Positions 17,413 through 26,176 of a DNA stretch of 64,000 nucleotides are shown in pieces. The stretch covers positions 1 through 64,000 of the forward strand of contig NZ_JBBIUQ010000005.1 of assembly GCF_037440165.1 (NCBI RefSeq). Direction: 5' to 3'. Each line of letters opens with the position of its first letter. Position 1 is the stretch's first letter. Both the position numbers and the translations under genes were made by a program. The DNA comes from Ignavibacterium sp037440165. GTDB lineage: Bacteria > Bacteroidota > Ignavibacteria > Ignavibacteriales > Ignavibacteriaceae. A model generated the notes under the pieces. That model was not told the DNA's origin. It saw only the letters and a list, made by a program, of their open reading frames with translations, and did not search any database.

Positions 17413-19974
17413 TTACTGTTTTACTTTCACTATAACCATTGTCATATCATCGTGCTGATCAGCATTTTGTCTGAATTTAATTATCTCAGAATTAATTTTT
17501 TCAAAAATTTCTGAAGAGCTCGAATGAGCATTTTTTCTGAGTAATTCCAGAATTATTTCTTCACCGAATAATTCATTTTTTTCATTCATTGTCTCTGTAA
17601 ATCCATCAGATAGAAATGAAAAAATTTGTCCGCTCTTAAAATCGAATTCAACTTCTTCAAGATTGGACTCAAACAGATTGTTTTCATCTAAACCGAGAGC
17701 AATACCTTTAGGTCTGATTGATTTTACTTCATCACCTTCAACCATAAAAACAGGAAGATGACCAGCACGGCAAATTTTTACGGTTTTTTCTTCAATATCA
17801 AACAAAGCTAAAGTCATTGTTATAAAAGCTCCGGGCTCTAAAGAATCATACAAAATTTTGTTTGCTTCGATAAGAATTTCCTTCGGAGAACTTCCATCCT
17901 TACAGTAGAGTTGAGTTATTGTCTGAAGTTTTGTCATATACAAAGACGCCGACAAACCTTTGCCTGAAACATCAGCAACTGCAACAAATATTTTTTTATT
18001 ATTCAGATTTATTAAATCGTAATAATCACCACCGACATGCATTGCAGGTATCATTTCTCCACAAATATCCAGGCCATTTAAGTAAGGAACACACGCAGGA
18101 AGCAATCCTCTCTGAATCTTTCTTGCAATTTCCAGATCGTGTTCTATACTAATTTTTTCAACTTCACTCTGATAAAGTCTTGCATTCTCGATTGCGATTG
18201 CAAGCTGGTTTCCGGCGGCATAAAGCAGTTCAATGTCTTTTCCACTGAATTGAGAACCGGAGTATTTCAAACCGAACAACAAAACACCTATAACTTTGGA
18301 TTTTACAAGGAGCGGAACTATTGTATAAATATCTTCTTCAATCAGAATTTCTGCTTTTTTTCCGAACAAAATTTCAAAATTTTCTCTGCTTAACTCGGGA
18401 TATTTCTGAATTTCTAAATTATCATCAATGTATTTCTGGATAATATTCTTATCCAACTCACAATGAGTATGTTTGAATCCGAATTGTTTTACTAATATGA
18501 GTTGTCCTGATTTGTTTTCATTGAGAAGCACAGCGAACTTTTTAATCCTTAAAGAACCAACGAATGTATCAATAGTCAGATTGAGAATATTATCAATACC
18601 AACAACAATTGAAATATCATTACTGAATTTTACCAATACATTTTCATAAGCAAATTGTTCAGGATAAAATTTCTGTGTGATGAATTTAAGTGCTTTGTCT
18701 TTTGTTGATTGAAATCTTATTGCAAAAATTGTGAAAAGAAATATTGCGATTATTCCCTGACTTTCAGTTCCGAAAAATCCACTTAAGCTGTGTCCAAGTC
18801 CATAAACAGCCAGAAAGTAAATAGCAACAATTGAAGCTGTAGCAATGCTGTAAAAAACTGTGTTCATTATCACAACACTCATATCGAGCAAATGATATTT
18901 GAATATTGCGTATGCAAAAATTATTGGAACCAGAACAAGTAAAATAACTGGTGTATAATACTCAGGTGAATTAAAAATTGTATCTGCTAAAACAGGTGCA
19001 ATTGTAGAAAGGTAAATTAGAACTACTAATGCAAGTACGAACGATAATAAGATTATCAGGATTGGTTTTCGTGACTGTTTGTTTTTTTCCGTGAAAAAGA
19101 GAACCAATAAAGTAATACCAGCTGTAATATTAGTAATTGAACTCACTATTGACATAAGAGTTAAATAAGAACGGATTTTTGACATTACATAATCACTTCT
19201 TTCAAAAATGTAAGGTAATAGTGATACACCGTAGAGAAACAAAATAACAGATAGAATTATAAAAAGAATTCTAACCCATCTAATTTGAGCAATTTTTATG
19301 GGCTTAAAGAAATTCCAGATGAAGTAAAGAAATACGAATGGCAAACTTGCCGTTCCATAAGTTGAGGCAGCGAATAATAAAGTTGACAAAAAAGGATGAT
19401 CATTAAAAAACTGAAATAATTCTGCTGTTTGCGGAAATAGATTAAAAAGTGTTGAGAGAACAAAACTTACTCCAAGAAGATAAAATAATTTTTGCTGTTT
19501 GCCCTCGGGTTTTGCAATAAACACCAGAAATCCAATCAGAAGCCAGAACAAAGCACTGATGTTAAAAGTCAGTGTTCCGAAACTTATTAATTTTTTAATC
19601 AATACTTTTGTTTTAAAGATACTTCCATCTTGTTTTTTGACAACATAATCAGCGAATTCTCCTTCATCAACAAGATTTAAAACACCTTGGGCTTCCTGAT
19701 CATTTCTTACAACATAATCATTTATCTGCAGTAGCTGGTCGCCATCTCTTATTCCGGCATTATAAGAAACTCCGTTCACTTTTACATTTCTGAAAAAATA
19801 AGCTGTGCTATCCTGATTTATTTTTTCTCCCAGCCATAAACATTCATCATTCGATGTAACATTAACTTTTAATGAAATGTAAATATTTGTAATTGAAGCA
19901 ATTGCCAGAAAAACAGTAAGAAGTTTTACAAATCCAACTTTATTTTTTAATAAAAATGCTTTGAACTTATTCAT
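17413..19974 (-). CDS. Membrane PDZ-GAF-SpoIIE (PP2C) sensor phosphatase
   Basis: An 853-residue protein with an unusual domain order. An N-terminal membrane segment (about 15-36) is followed by a PDZ-like module at about 60-128 with GIRDGDQLLQIND, then a block of about nine membrane segments (130-420), a GAF domain (about 445-598), a short coiled coil with EHDLEIARKIQRGLLP, and a SpoIIE-type PP2C phosphatase domain (635-853). The metal-binding aspartates are in place: VGGDYYD (Asp650), ADVSGKG (Asp668), FLSDGFTE and the final HDDMTMVIV. It should dephosphorylate a STAS-type antagonist in response to a membrane or periplasmic signal. It is fifth in a tight operon, 2 bases after the 559-residue phosphatase gene. 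The target, presumably the STAS protein at 22087, is inferred. Confidence 0.9.
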   Translation of the reverse strand: MNKFKAFLLKNKVGFVKLLTVFLAIASITNIYISLKVNVTSNDECLWLGEKINQDSTAYFFRNVKVNGVSYNAGIRDGDQLLQINDYVVRNDQEAQGVLNLVDEGEFADYVVKKQDGSIFKTKVLIKKLISFGTLTFNISALFWLLIGFLVFIAKPEGKQQKLFYLLGVSFVLSTLFNLFPQTAELFQFFNDHPFLSTLLFAASTYGTASLPFVFLYFIWNFFKPIKIAQIRWVRILFIILSVILFLYGVSLLPYIFERSDYVMSKIRSYLTLMSIVSSITNITAGITLLVLFFTEKNKQSRKPILIILLSFVLALVVLIYLSTIAPVLADTIFNSPEYYTPVILLVLVPIIFAYAIFKYHLLDMSVVIMNTVFYSIATASIVAIYFLAVYGLGHSLSGFFGTESQGIIAIFLFTIFAIRFQSTKDKALKFITQKFYPEQFAYENVLVKFSNDISIVVGIDNILNLTIDTFVGSLRIKKFAVLLNENKSGQLILVKQFGFKHTHCELDKNIIQKYIDDNLEIQKYPELSRENFEILFGKKAEILIEEDIYTIVPLLVKSKVIGVLLFGLKYSGSQFSGKDIELLYAAGNQLAIAIENARLYQSEVEKISIEHDLEIARKIQRGLLPACVPYLNGLDICGEMIPAMHVGGDYYDLINLNNKKIFVAVADVSGKGLSASLYMTKLQTITQLYCKDGSSPKEILIEANKILYDSLEPGAFITMTLALFDIEEKTVKICRAGHLPVFMVEGDEVKSIRPKGIALGLDENNLFESNLEEVEFDFKSGQIFSFLSDGFTETMNEKNELFGEEIILELLRKNAHSSSSEIFEKINSEIIKFRQNADQHDDMTMVIVKVKQ

Positions 19975-19976
19975 TG

Positions 19977-21656
19977 CTATTTAACTTTTATAACCATTAA
20001 TGTTAAATCATCGGACTGAGGAGCACCTTGAACAAAACTTTCAATTTCTTTTCTGATGTGGTTAATTGTTTCTGTGGAAGAGAATGCAGCTGAATCAACT
20101 ACAATTTTTTCTAATCTTATTTCAGAAAACTCTTCAGAATAAGGATTCATTGCTTCAGATACACCATCGGTAAACAAAATAATTTTATCTCCGCTCTCAA
20201 GATTTATTGAATTGGAATTATAAGGCATTATAGTTTTCATCACACCAAGAATAATTCCGCCTTCTGATAATCTGATAACTTGATTTTGTCTGATAAGAAA
20301 AGGTGGATTATGTCCTGCATTAACATAAGTAAGTTTCTTTTCTTTATCATCAAGCAATCCCCAGAAGAAAGTGATGAATCTGCCATCTGAAGTATTCTGC
20401 GTAATCAAATCGTTTATGAGAGATGTTGCAGTGGCAATATCAATATTTTGTTTGCTTATTACCTGTAAAAACGCCTGCATATTTGCCATAAGTAATGAAG
20501 CAGGAATTCCTTTACCTGATACATCAGCGATTGCAATTATAAATTTTCCTTCATCAACTTTAATGATATCAAAATAATCTCCTCCGACTTGTTTCGAGGG
20601 GAGATTTATTGCAGCTATATCAAAATTGTTAGTTGCGGGAATTTGAGAAGGCAAAAGATTCTGTTGAATCTCTCTCGCAAATTCGAGTTCTTCTTCAAGT
20701 TTTTGTTTTTCTAATGCTTCCTTAAATAATCTTCTGTTTTCAAGTGATATGATAGCTAGACTTCCAACAGAATAAATAAATTCAATATCATAATCAGAAT
20801 ATTCAAGATTGTTAATACGCTTACCCAGAATTATTAGTCCTTTAACTTTTCCCTGAATTTGCATTGGAACAATTAAATTAATTCCAATTTCAGAAAGTGA
20901 AGAATAAAATTTCTCTAAAGTTTCTCTGCCAAGTGGTGAATCAATTTTCAGATAATCATACTTTCTTAAGCTGCTCAGCAATTCATCAATTGGAAATTTT
21001 GATTCAAGCACCTGAATAGCTGAACCTTCGAAATTCAAAATTGCGTATTTCGAAACAAGGAATTGTCCCATTAACGAATAAACCAGCAAACGGGAAACCT
21101 TGCTTGATTCAGAGAACAAACCAAATTCTTTACTCAGCTCAAAAAGAGAATTCAACCTTTGAATTCGTGAATCAAGTTCGCGGTTAACTTTTTTCAGTTC
21201 CTGAACAACAATTGAGTTCTGAATTGCTGTTGCTGCAATGTTAAGAATTGTTTTAAGAAATTCTTTATCATCTTCTGTATAATCTTTGTTATTCAATTTT
21301 TCACCAAGACAAACAAAACCAATACAACCACTTGATGAGCTTATGCGTTCACAAATTTTTAGATGCGAGTTTTCTAAAAAACTATTTAATTCATCTTTAA
21401 AGTTGCAATCTTCATCCATTATTATTTCCGGAAAAGATTCTAACGCTTCAACAGGAATTCCTTTTGACAGTCTGATTTCGAACTTGTTATTATTTTTTAA
21501 AGCAACTAATCCTCTGACAGCTAAAAACTTTCCAAGACAAGTAAGCAGCAAATTGTTCAGAATAAAATCAAGCTCAAGACTTGAGTTTATCACTCTGCTG
21601 AATTCAACAAGTGCTGTGAGATTTCTTTTAACCTTCAGACTTTCTATTTCAGACAT
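19977..21656 (-). CDS. Soluble GAF-GAF-SpoIIE (PP2C) phosphatase
   Basis: A 559-residue cytosolic protein without membrane segments. Two GAF-like sensor domains (about 15-150 and 170-310) precede a coiled-coil linker (310-335) and a SpoIIE-type PP2C domain (340-559). Metal-site motifs are intact: VGGDYFD with Asp360, ADVSGKG with Asp378, FTDGVSEA with Asp497 and SDDLTLMV at 548-555. GAF domains usually bind small ligands or mediate dimerisation; the ligand is unknown. The gene lies 2 bases from both neighbours, the RsbW-like kinase upstream and the 853-residue phosphatase downstream. This architecture matches RsbU/RsbP-like input phosphatases of partner-switching systems. Confidence 0.92.
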   Translation of the reverse strand: MSEIESLKVKRNLTALVEFSRVINSSLELDFILNNLLLTCLGKFLAVRGLVALKNNNKFEIRLSKGIPVEALESFPEIIMDEDCNFKDELNSFLENSHLKICERISSSSGCIGFVCLGEKLNNKDYTEDDKEFLKTILNIAATAIQNSIVVQELKKVNRELDSRIQRLNSLFELSKEFGLFSESSKVSRLLVYSLMGQFLVSKYAILNFEGSAIQVLESKFPIDELLSSLRKYDYLKIDSPLGRETLEKFYSSLSEIGINLIVPMQIQGKVKGLIILGKRINNLEYSDYDIEFIYSVGSLAIISLENRRLFKEALEKQKLEEELEFAREIQQNLLPSQIPATNNFDIAAINLPSKQVGGDYFDIIKVDEGKFIIAIADVSGKGIPASLLMANMQAFLQVISKQNIDIATATSLINDLITQNTSDGRFITFFWGLLDDKEKKLTYVNAGHNPPFLIRQNQVIRLSEGGIILGVMKTIMPYNSNSINLESGDKIILFTDGVSEAMNPYSEEFSEIRLEKIVVDSAAFSSTETINHIRKEIESFVQGAPQSDDLTLMVIKVK

Positions 21657-21658
21657 AT

Positions 21659-22081
21659 TTAGGCAGATTTAAGTTTTTTTGTTAATGAGACTTGATTGTA
21701 CTTTCCCGGTTCAGATTTGTATTTAACTTCATCCATTAAAGTTTTCATCAGATACATTCCAAGTCCGCCAACTCGATGTTCGCGATAATATTTTTGTAGA
21801 TCAGGTTCAGGTATGATATCAGGATTAAATGAAATTCCTTTATCTTCAATTGTGATAGTAAAAGCATTATCATCAAATTTAATTTCAAGAATAATATCAC
21901 CATCCGGCGAGAATTTATAAGCGTGTTTAATTACATTTGTGCAAGCTTCATCAACAGCAAGAATCATTTCATCAATTTCATCTTTGCTGAATCCTGCTTC
22001 TGATGCATTTGAACTCACGAAATCTCTTATCTTTGAGAGATTTTCTGTTCTGCTTTTAACTATCAGCTTTTTTGTTTTCAC
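21659..22081 (-). CDS. RsbW/SpoIIAB-like anti-sigma serine kinase
   Basis: A 140-residue GHKL ATPase-fold protein of the HATPase_c_2 class, the kinase core of partner-switching modules. The N box is AVDEACTNVIKHAY at 42-55, the G1 box EDKGISF at 79-85 and the G2 box VGGLGMYL at 104-111. It lacks a histidine phosphoacceptor domain, as expected. The predicted role is to phosphorylate the STAS protein encoded just upstream and to sequester a sigma factor or another partner when not bound to it. The partner cannot be named; the ECF sigma gene in the next operon is not a typical RsbW target. The start is a GTG, 5 bases after the STAS gene, with only a weak ribosome site, suggesting coupling. Confidence 0.92.
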   Translation of the reverse strand: MKTKKLIVKSRTENLSKIRDFVSSNASEAGFSKDEIDEMILAVDEACTNVIKHAYKFSPDGDIILEIKFDDNAFTITIEDKGISFNPDIIPEPDLQKYYREHRVGGLGMYLMKTLMDEVKYKSEPGKYNQVSLTKKLKSA

Positions 22082-22086
22082 AATTT

Positions 22087-22434
22087 TTACTCATTGAAAT
22101 TTTTTATTGCTTCTTCTTCCGATTTATAAATTTCATAAAGAAGCGGAAAACCAAGAAGATCAAATATGTTGTAAACTTTATCGCTCATCGAAGAAAGTTT
22201 TATATCTCCCTGATTCTCACGAACTTTTTCTATATAAGCCATAAATACGCCTAAGCCCGCAGAGCTTATGTAGGCAAGCTCACCAAAATCAACAACAATT
22301 TTATACTTGCTGTTCCTGATGAGCTCATCGAATTTATTTTCCAGAACAGGTGCAGTATGAGCATCAAGATAACCATTTAGTTTAATGACGCTGATATCGC
22401 CCTGTTCTTTTAAGATTGTGCTAAAGTCTGCCAT
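22087..22434 (-). CDS. STAS-domain anti-sigma factor antagonist
   Basis: A 115-residue single STAS domain of the RsbV/SpoIIAA type. The phosphorylation loop reads YISSAGLGVF at 55-64. Aligned on GLG, Ser58 corresponds to the serine phosphorylated in SpoIIAA. In the known scheme the dephosphorylated form binds the RsbW-like kinase and frees its partner, and the SpoIIE-type phosphatases regenerate that form. An AAGGA site lies 7 bases before the ATG. It sits second in the operon, between the 681-residue phosphatase (11-base gap) and the kinase (5-base gap). A second STAS protein is encoded at 26929 with a different loop (NSSG). Confidence 0.92.
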   Translation of the reverse strand: MADFSTILKEQGDISVIKLNGYLDAHTAPVLENKFDELIRNSKYKIVVDFGELAYISSAGLGVFMAYIEKVRENQGDIKLSSMSDKVYNIFDLLGFPLLYEIYKSEEEAIKNFNE

Positions 22435-22445
22435 TTTATATCCTT

Positions 22446-24491
22446 TTAATTTTTATTCCACCTTAATATAAGTAAAGTAATATCATCATACTGAGTAGAA
22501 TCATTTGTAAAAACAGAAATTTCAGAAATGATTTCTTTTGCTAATTGATTTACATCCTTGTGAGAATTGATCTTAATTGTTTCTAAAAATCTTGATTCTC
22601 CGAAGTCTTCATTGGATTTATTTTTAGCTTCAGTTACACCGTCAGTATAAAAAATTAAAGTGTCATCTTTTTTCAAATTTATTTTAACTTCTTCAAGATT
22701 TTCGGAAAAGCTATCTGTAAAATCCAGACTTAATGCTAGACCTTTCGGTTGATATGAAAATATTTCCTCATCTCTAATGAGAATTGCCGGAGGATGCCCT
22801 GCTCTTGCAAACTTAAATTCAGCCTTTGTTAAATCAATTTTTCCGTATAATGCGCTGACAAAATTTTTTCTGTGTAAAGTTCTTGCGAGAATTTGATTTG
22901 CTTTGAATAAAATTTCTTTCGGGGATGATAAAATTTTTGTAAGTGATTCAAAAATTCCTTTCACTTCTGCCATTACGAAAGCCGCCGAAATTCCTTTTCC
23001 AGCAACATCACCAATTACAAATGAAAATTCATTAGCTTTATCTGCGTAGAAATTATAAAAATCTCCTCCGACTTCAAATGCAGGAATAAAAACAGAACAG
23101 ATTTGTAATTCCTTTAAATCTGGATTAACTGCGGGAAGCAATTTCTTTTGCATTTCACGCGCAACATCAAGTTCCTTCTCTAACCTTTCTTTATCAATTG
23201 ATTCTTTTAGCAGCCTTGAATTTTCCAGTGCAATTGAAGCATAATCTGAAAATGCATTAATGGCTTTTACTTCGTCTTCAAAAAATATTAACCCGTTTTT
23301 TCTTGCCGCAATTACATATCCTTTTAGCTCTGTTTGAAATCTCAATGGTGCAATAATTATTGAACTGAACTGCTCACTCAATCTTGTTTTGATGATTGAT
23401 TTTTCGATTGAGCAGATTTTTGCTTTGCTTAGATTTCTACACTCGCCTGAATTGAGCAAATAATTATTTATCTCTTCCAGATCTTTATTTGAAATATTTT
23501 TAGATGAAATTGTTTTAGCAGAGGAATCATTATATAAAACAAACCAGGATGAATCAGCTCCGCTGACTTTTCTTGTTAATTCAGTAATTGTCTCAGCGAG
23601 TTCATCGAAATCAAGTACCTGATTTATAAGACTTGAGAATAAATGTAAAGAAGATACTTCTTCAGCTTTTCTATCAAAAGCTTCTGCAGTCGGTAAGTGG
23701 AAAAGAACTGTGAACAATAATACACCGAAATAAATTACAGTATAAATTAAAACAAGGACAGATAGTTTATAGAATCCCGTAGAATAAGCGATTAAAGTCT
23801 GTGCGTACACTGTTTGAGCTGAAGAATATCCGATAAGTAGTAAAGCAAGGACAGTAATCATCAAAGAAATGAAAAGCAGCTTATATTTTTCTTTCTTTGT
23901 TAAGAAAGCAATCCAGGAAATTCCGAGTGAGTTTTTTATTATCAATATAATTGACACAACTAAAAAAGCTATTGAGACAGATTCATTGATATCATTAAAC
24001 AATGTGTATGTTATTGCAGAGAGAATTCCAAAGATTATAAGCAGTTGAAAATAAACAGGATTGGATCTAGTTCTTCTCGAAAAATAAAATTCTTTCAGAA
24101 CCACAAATACAAATGCGCTTCCAAAACAGAAAATAAAAAGATACACTATCCCTATAAAATTAGAGGCAAAACTGAATAATGAAATTCCTGAATTTAATTT
24201 TTCAGAAAGTTTATCAAACCACAGCGAGGAAAACAAAATCGTTATCAGCAAAATTCCAAATATGGAAGCGACTGCATAAGATAAACTTAAAAATGATATT
24301 TTATTCTGTTTTATATAAGATCTGATTAAAACTGTAAGAGAAAACAATAGTAACAATGCAACTAAATCCTGAAGAACTGAAATAAGTTTTGAATTTTTTC
24401 CTCCCCAGAAAGTAACAATTAAAAATAGAGTTATCAGAGATAGGACAGCAGTTGTTAGATGAGAATTTTTATGTAACCTGTTTAGATACAT
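22446..24491 (-). CDS. Membrane GAF-SpoIIE (PP2C) sensor phosphatase
   Basis: A 681-residue protein with about eight membrane segments in the first 265 residues, a GAF domain (about 280-425), a coiled-coil linker with ELDVAREMQKKLLP (440-453) and a SpoIIE PP2C domain (460-681). The active-site motifs are VGGDFYN with Asp477, GDVAGKG with Asp495, FYTDGVTEA and the terminal YDDITLLIL. The membrane block has no recognisable named sensor domain. It opens the operon: 11 bases downstream starts the STAS gene. A candidate promoter with Bacteroidetes-like boxes lies 23 bases before its ATG. It is likely one of three parallel signal inputs into one STAS/kinase pair. Confidence 0.92.
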   Translation of the reverse strand: MYLNRLHKNSHLTTAVLSLITLFLIVTFWGGKNSKLISVLQDLVALLLLFSLTVLIRSYIKQNKISFLSLSYAVASIFGILLITILFSSLWFDKLSEKLNSGISLFSFASNFIGIVYLFIFCFGSAFVFVVLKEFYFSRRTRSNPVYFQLLIIFGILSAITYTLFNDINESVSIAFLVVSIILIIKNSLGISWIAFLTKKEKYKLLFISLMITVLALLLIGYSSAQTVYAQTLIAYSTGFYKLSVLVLIYTVIYFGVLLFTVLFHLPTAEAFDRKAEEVSSLHLFSSLINQVLDFDELAETITELTRKVSGADSSWFVLYNDSSAKTISSKNISNKDLEEINNYLLNSGECRNLSKAKICSIEKSIIKTRLSEQFSSIIIAPLRFQTELKGYVIAARKNGLIFFEDEVKAINAFSDYASIALENSRLLKESIDKERLEKELDVAREMQKKLLPAVNPDLKELQICSVFIPAFEVGGDFYNFYADKANEFSFVIGDVAGKGISAAFVMAEVKGIFESLTKILSSPKEILFKANQILARTLHRKNFVSALYGKIDLTKAEFKFARAGHPPAILIRDEEIFSYQPKGLALSLDFTDSFSENLEEVKINLKKDDTLIFYTDGVTEAKNKSNEDFGESRFLETIKINSHKDVNQLAKEIISEISVFTNDSTQYDDITLLILRWNKN

Positions 24492-24514
24492 TCATTTTTA
24501 TTTCATGTTTGTAG

Positions 24515-24545
24515 GAAAATTAAATGAAAGAATACAAAAGGCAAA
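24515..24545 (-). promoter_or_regulatory. Candidate promoter of the partner-switching operon
   Basis: On the minus strand, TTTG (24545-24542), 19 bases, then TAATTTTC (24522-24515). Spacing is exactly that of the Bacteroidetes TTTG-N19-TAnnTTTG consensus, with one mismatch in the -7 box. It lies 23 bases before the start of the 681-residue phosphatase gene, the first gene of the six-gene run. Confidence 0.45.
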
Positions 24546-24613
24546 GGAATGTATTACAAACGGCTGTTAATTAAATGAGTGGTTAATTAAGATGATTATT
24601 GGTAACGATTATT

Positions 24614-26176
24614 TTAAATCTCAATCTGTTCTTCGAGCAATTTAATCATTTCTTCATATTCCTGAATTTTCTGGCGGTTGTTAAGGTTTTGCAAATCCTG
24701 CCTGAACTTTTCGATTTCTCTTCGTAGCTGCTCAATCTGTCTTCTCAATTCTTCATTTTGTCTGATAATTAAACTATCAACCATTGACTTCAATTCATTT
24801 GCAGAAGAATCATTATAAAATTTTAAAGATTGTCTTTTTCTGTTATTGATCTCAATACGTTTGTTGTTTTCTTCAATTACTGAATCAATATTAACTTCTC
24901 TGTTTCTAACTGAGTTATTAATATTACTTTCTTTTCTTATCATGAAATTTTTTGTCTCCGGAATCTCGGGCAATTCAGGAGAACCAAGACGAACTAAAGT
25001 GAAATTTTTTGTTGCTTGACTAATAGCTGCAGCAATAGAATCGAAATCCGGCAATTCCATTTCCGGAATATTTATTTCCTGAAGGTGAACCTGCACCCCA
25101 TTACTGTGAACAAACATTTTAAAGTTCTTATCAGATTTAAGTTTATCTGATAATTCAACCAAAGTACTATCCAGTTTAAACTTGAAAATTACTTTATGGC
25201 TATTTTGCTCTTTAGCAGTTTGTTTCATTTCATCAGCAACTTTTTTCATTTCGTTGTTCAATTGAGTAAAATCATAATCAAGATCTGTTGAAAAAACTGT
25301 ATCAGGAGTAAAGATGATATAATCTTTAGGCGATTCAGTTTTTACTTTTTCTAACCAGAGTATGTTATTATCAATTGATGGAATCTGATTTATCTTAACT
25401 ATTTTCTGGAAATTTTCATTACCATGCTTTTTTGCGAATGAAAGAATATCAGCAAGCACTGCTTTTCTCAGATTCCAGATGTTTGGATTTATTGCTATCG
25501 CATTTTTATCACTTACCAAAACCTGAGATGAGATTTTTTCAGAATATACTTTAAATAATGAATCCATTTGTTTTTGTTCGGACTCATTCAAATCAAGTGC
25601 AGCCACAAAATTTTTCAGATTATTCTGTTCTTTACTATTGTCGTTCTGTTTAATTTCAAAAAATTCTTTGCCAGTCTGATCATAACTTAATTTCAATGTC
25701 TGTGAGTTAGAAGGATCGAGCGGAAGTTCTTCATAGAGTGCAAAGTTGAAAATATCTTCATTTGTAAGATTGGCGGCATAAAGCAAAGGCTTTAAATTGG
25801 ATTTGTAGAAATCAGATATGTTTCCTTTCTGCTGTTCTAAAAAATTTGAAATTAAAGTTGGATTAATACTCAAAACAAAAATAAAAGCCGCTGCTAATGA
25901 AGTAAAAGTAAAAGCAGGAATCCATTTTTTAATTTTTTCAGTTTTACTTTCAGCAGCATTCAGTGATGCCATCAATCTGGTTTCAAAGTAATAAGATTCA
26001 CTAAGCTCTGGTTTTGCTTCAGATGTAATTGATTTTAATCTTTTCAACTCATCAAGCTTTCTTTGAAGATCGAGCGAAGATTTAATTTTCTCCTCGATGT
26101 AGATTTTCTCTTTCGGAGAAAGTTCTCCATCGAGATAAGCTGAAAGCATTTCAATATCGTATCTGTTATTTTTCAT
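24614..26176 (-). CDS. Membrane anti-sigma factor with large extracytoplasmic coiled-coil domain
   Basis: A 520-residue single-pass protein. Residues 1-50 match the N-terminal anti-sigma domain (MLSAYLDGELSPKEKIYIEE near 10-29) but contain none of the Cys/His ligands of zinc-type anti-sigma factors. One membrane segment follows at about 86-105. The remaining 415 residues should lie outside the cytoplasm. They are charged and carry a strong coiled coil in the last 70 residues, with repeated Arg-Gln-Ile-Glu-type heptads. The ATG overlaps the sigma-factor stop as ATGA, so the pair is translationally coupled. The expected role is to hold the ECF sigma at the membrane until the external domain senses a signal or is cleaved. 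The extracytoplasmic part matches no family I recognise. Confidence 0.85.
   Translation of the reverse strand: MKNNRYDIEMLSAYLDGELSPKEKIYIEEKIKSSLDLQRKLDELKRLKSITSEAKPELSESYYFETRLMASLNAAESKTEKIKKWIPAFTFTSLAAAFIFVLSINPTLISNFLEQQKGNISDFYKSNLKPLLYAANLTNEDIFNFALYEELPLDPSNSQTLKLSYDQTGKEFFEIKQNDNSKEQNNLKNFVAALDLNESEQKQMDSLFKVYSEKISSQVLVSDKNAIAINPNIWNLRKAVLADILSFAKKHGNENFQKIVKINQIPSIDNNILWLEKVKTESPKDYIIFTPDTVFSTDLDYDFTQLNNEMKKVADEMKQTAKEQNSHKVIFKFKLDSTLVELSDKLKSDKNFKMFVHSNGVQVHLQEINIPEMELPDFDSIAAAISQATKNFTLVRLGSPELPEIPETKNFMIRKESNINNSVRNREVNIDSVIEENNKRIEINNRKRQSLKFYNDSSANELKSMVDSLIIRQNEELRRQIEQLRREIEKFRQDLQNLNNRQKIQEYEEMIKLLEEQIEI

Noticed and set aside
24566..24590. Direct repeat GTTAATTAA twice, 16 bases apart, upstream of the phosphatase operon
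   Set aside because: Simple A/T sequence with no further copies nearby; an operator role cannot be supported.
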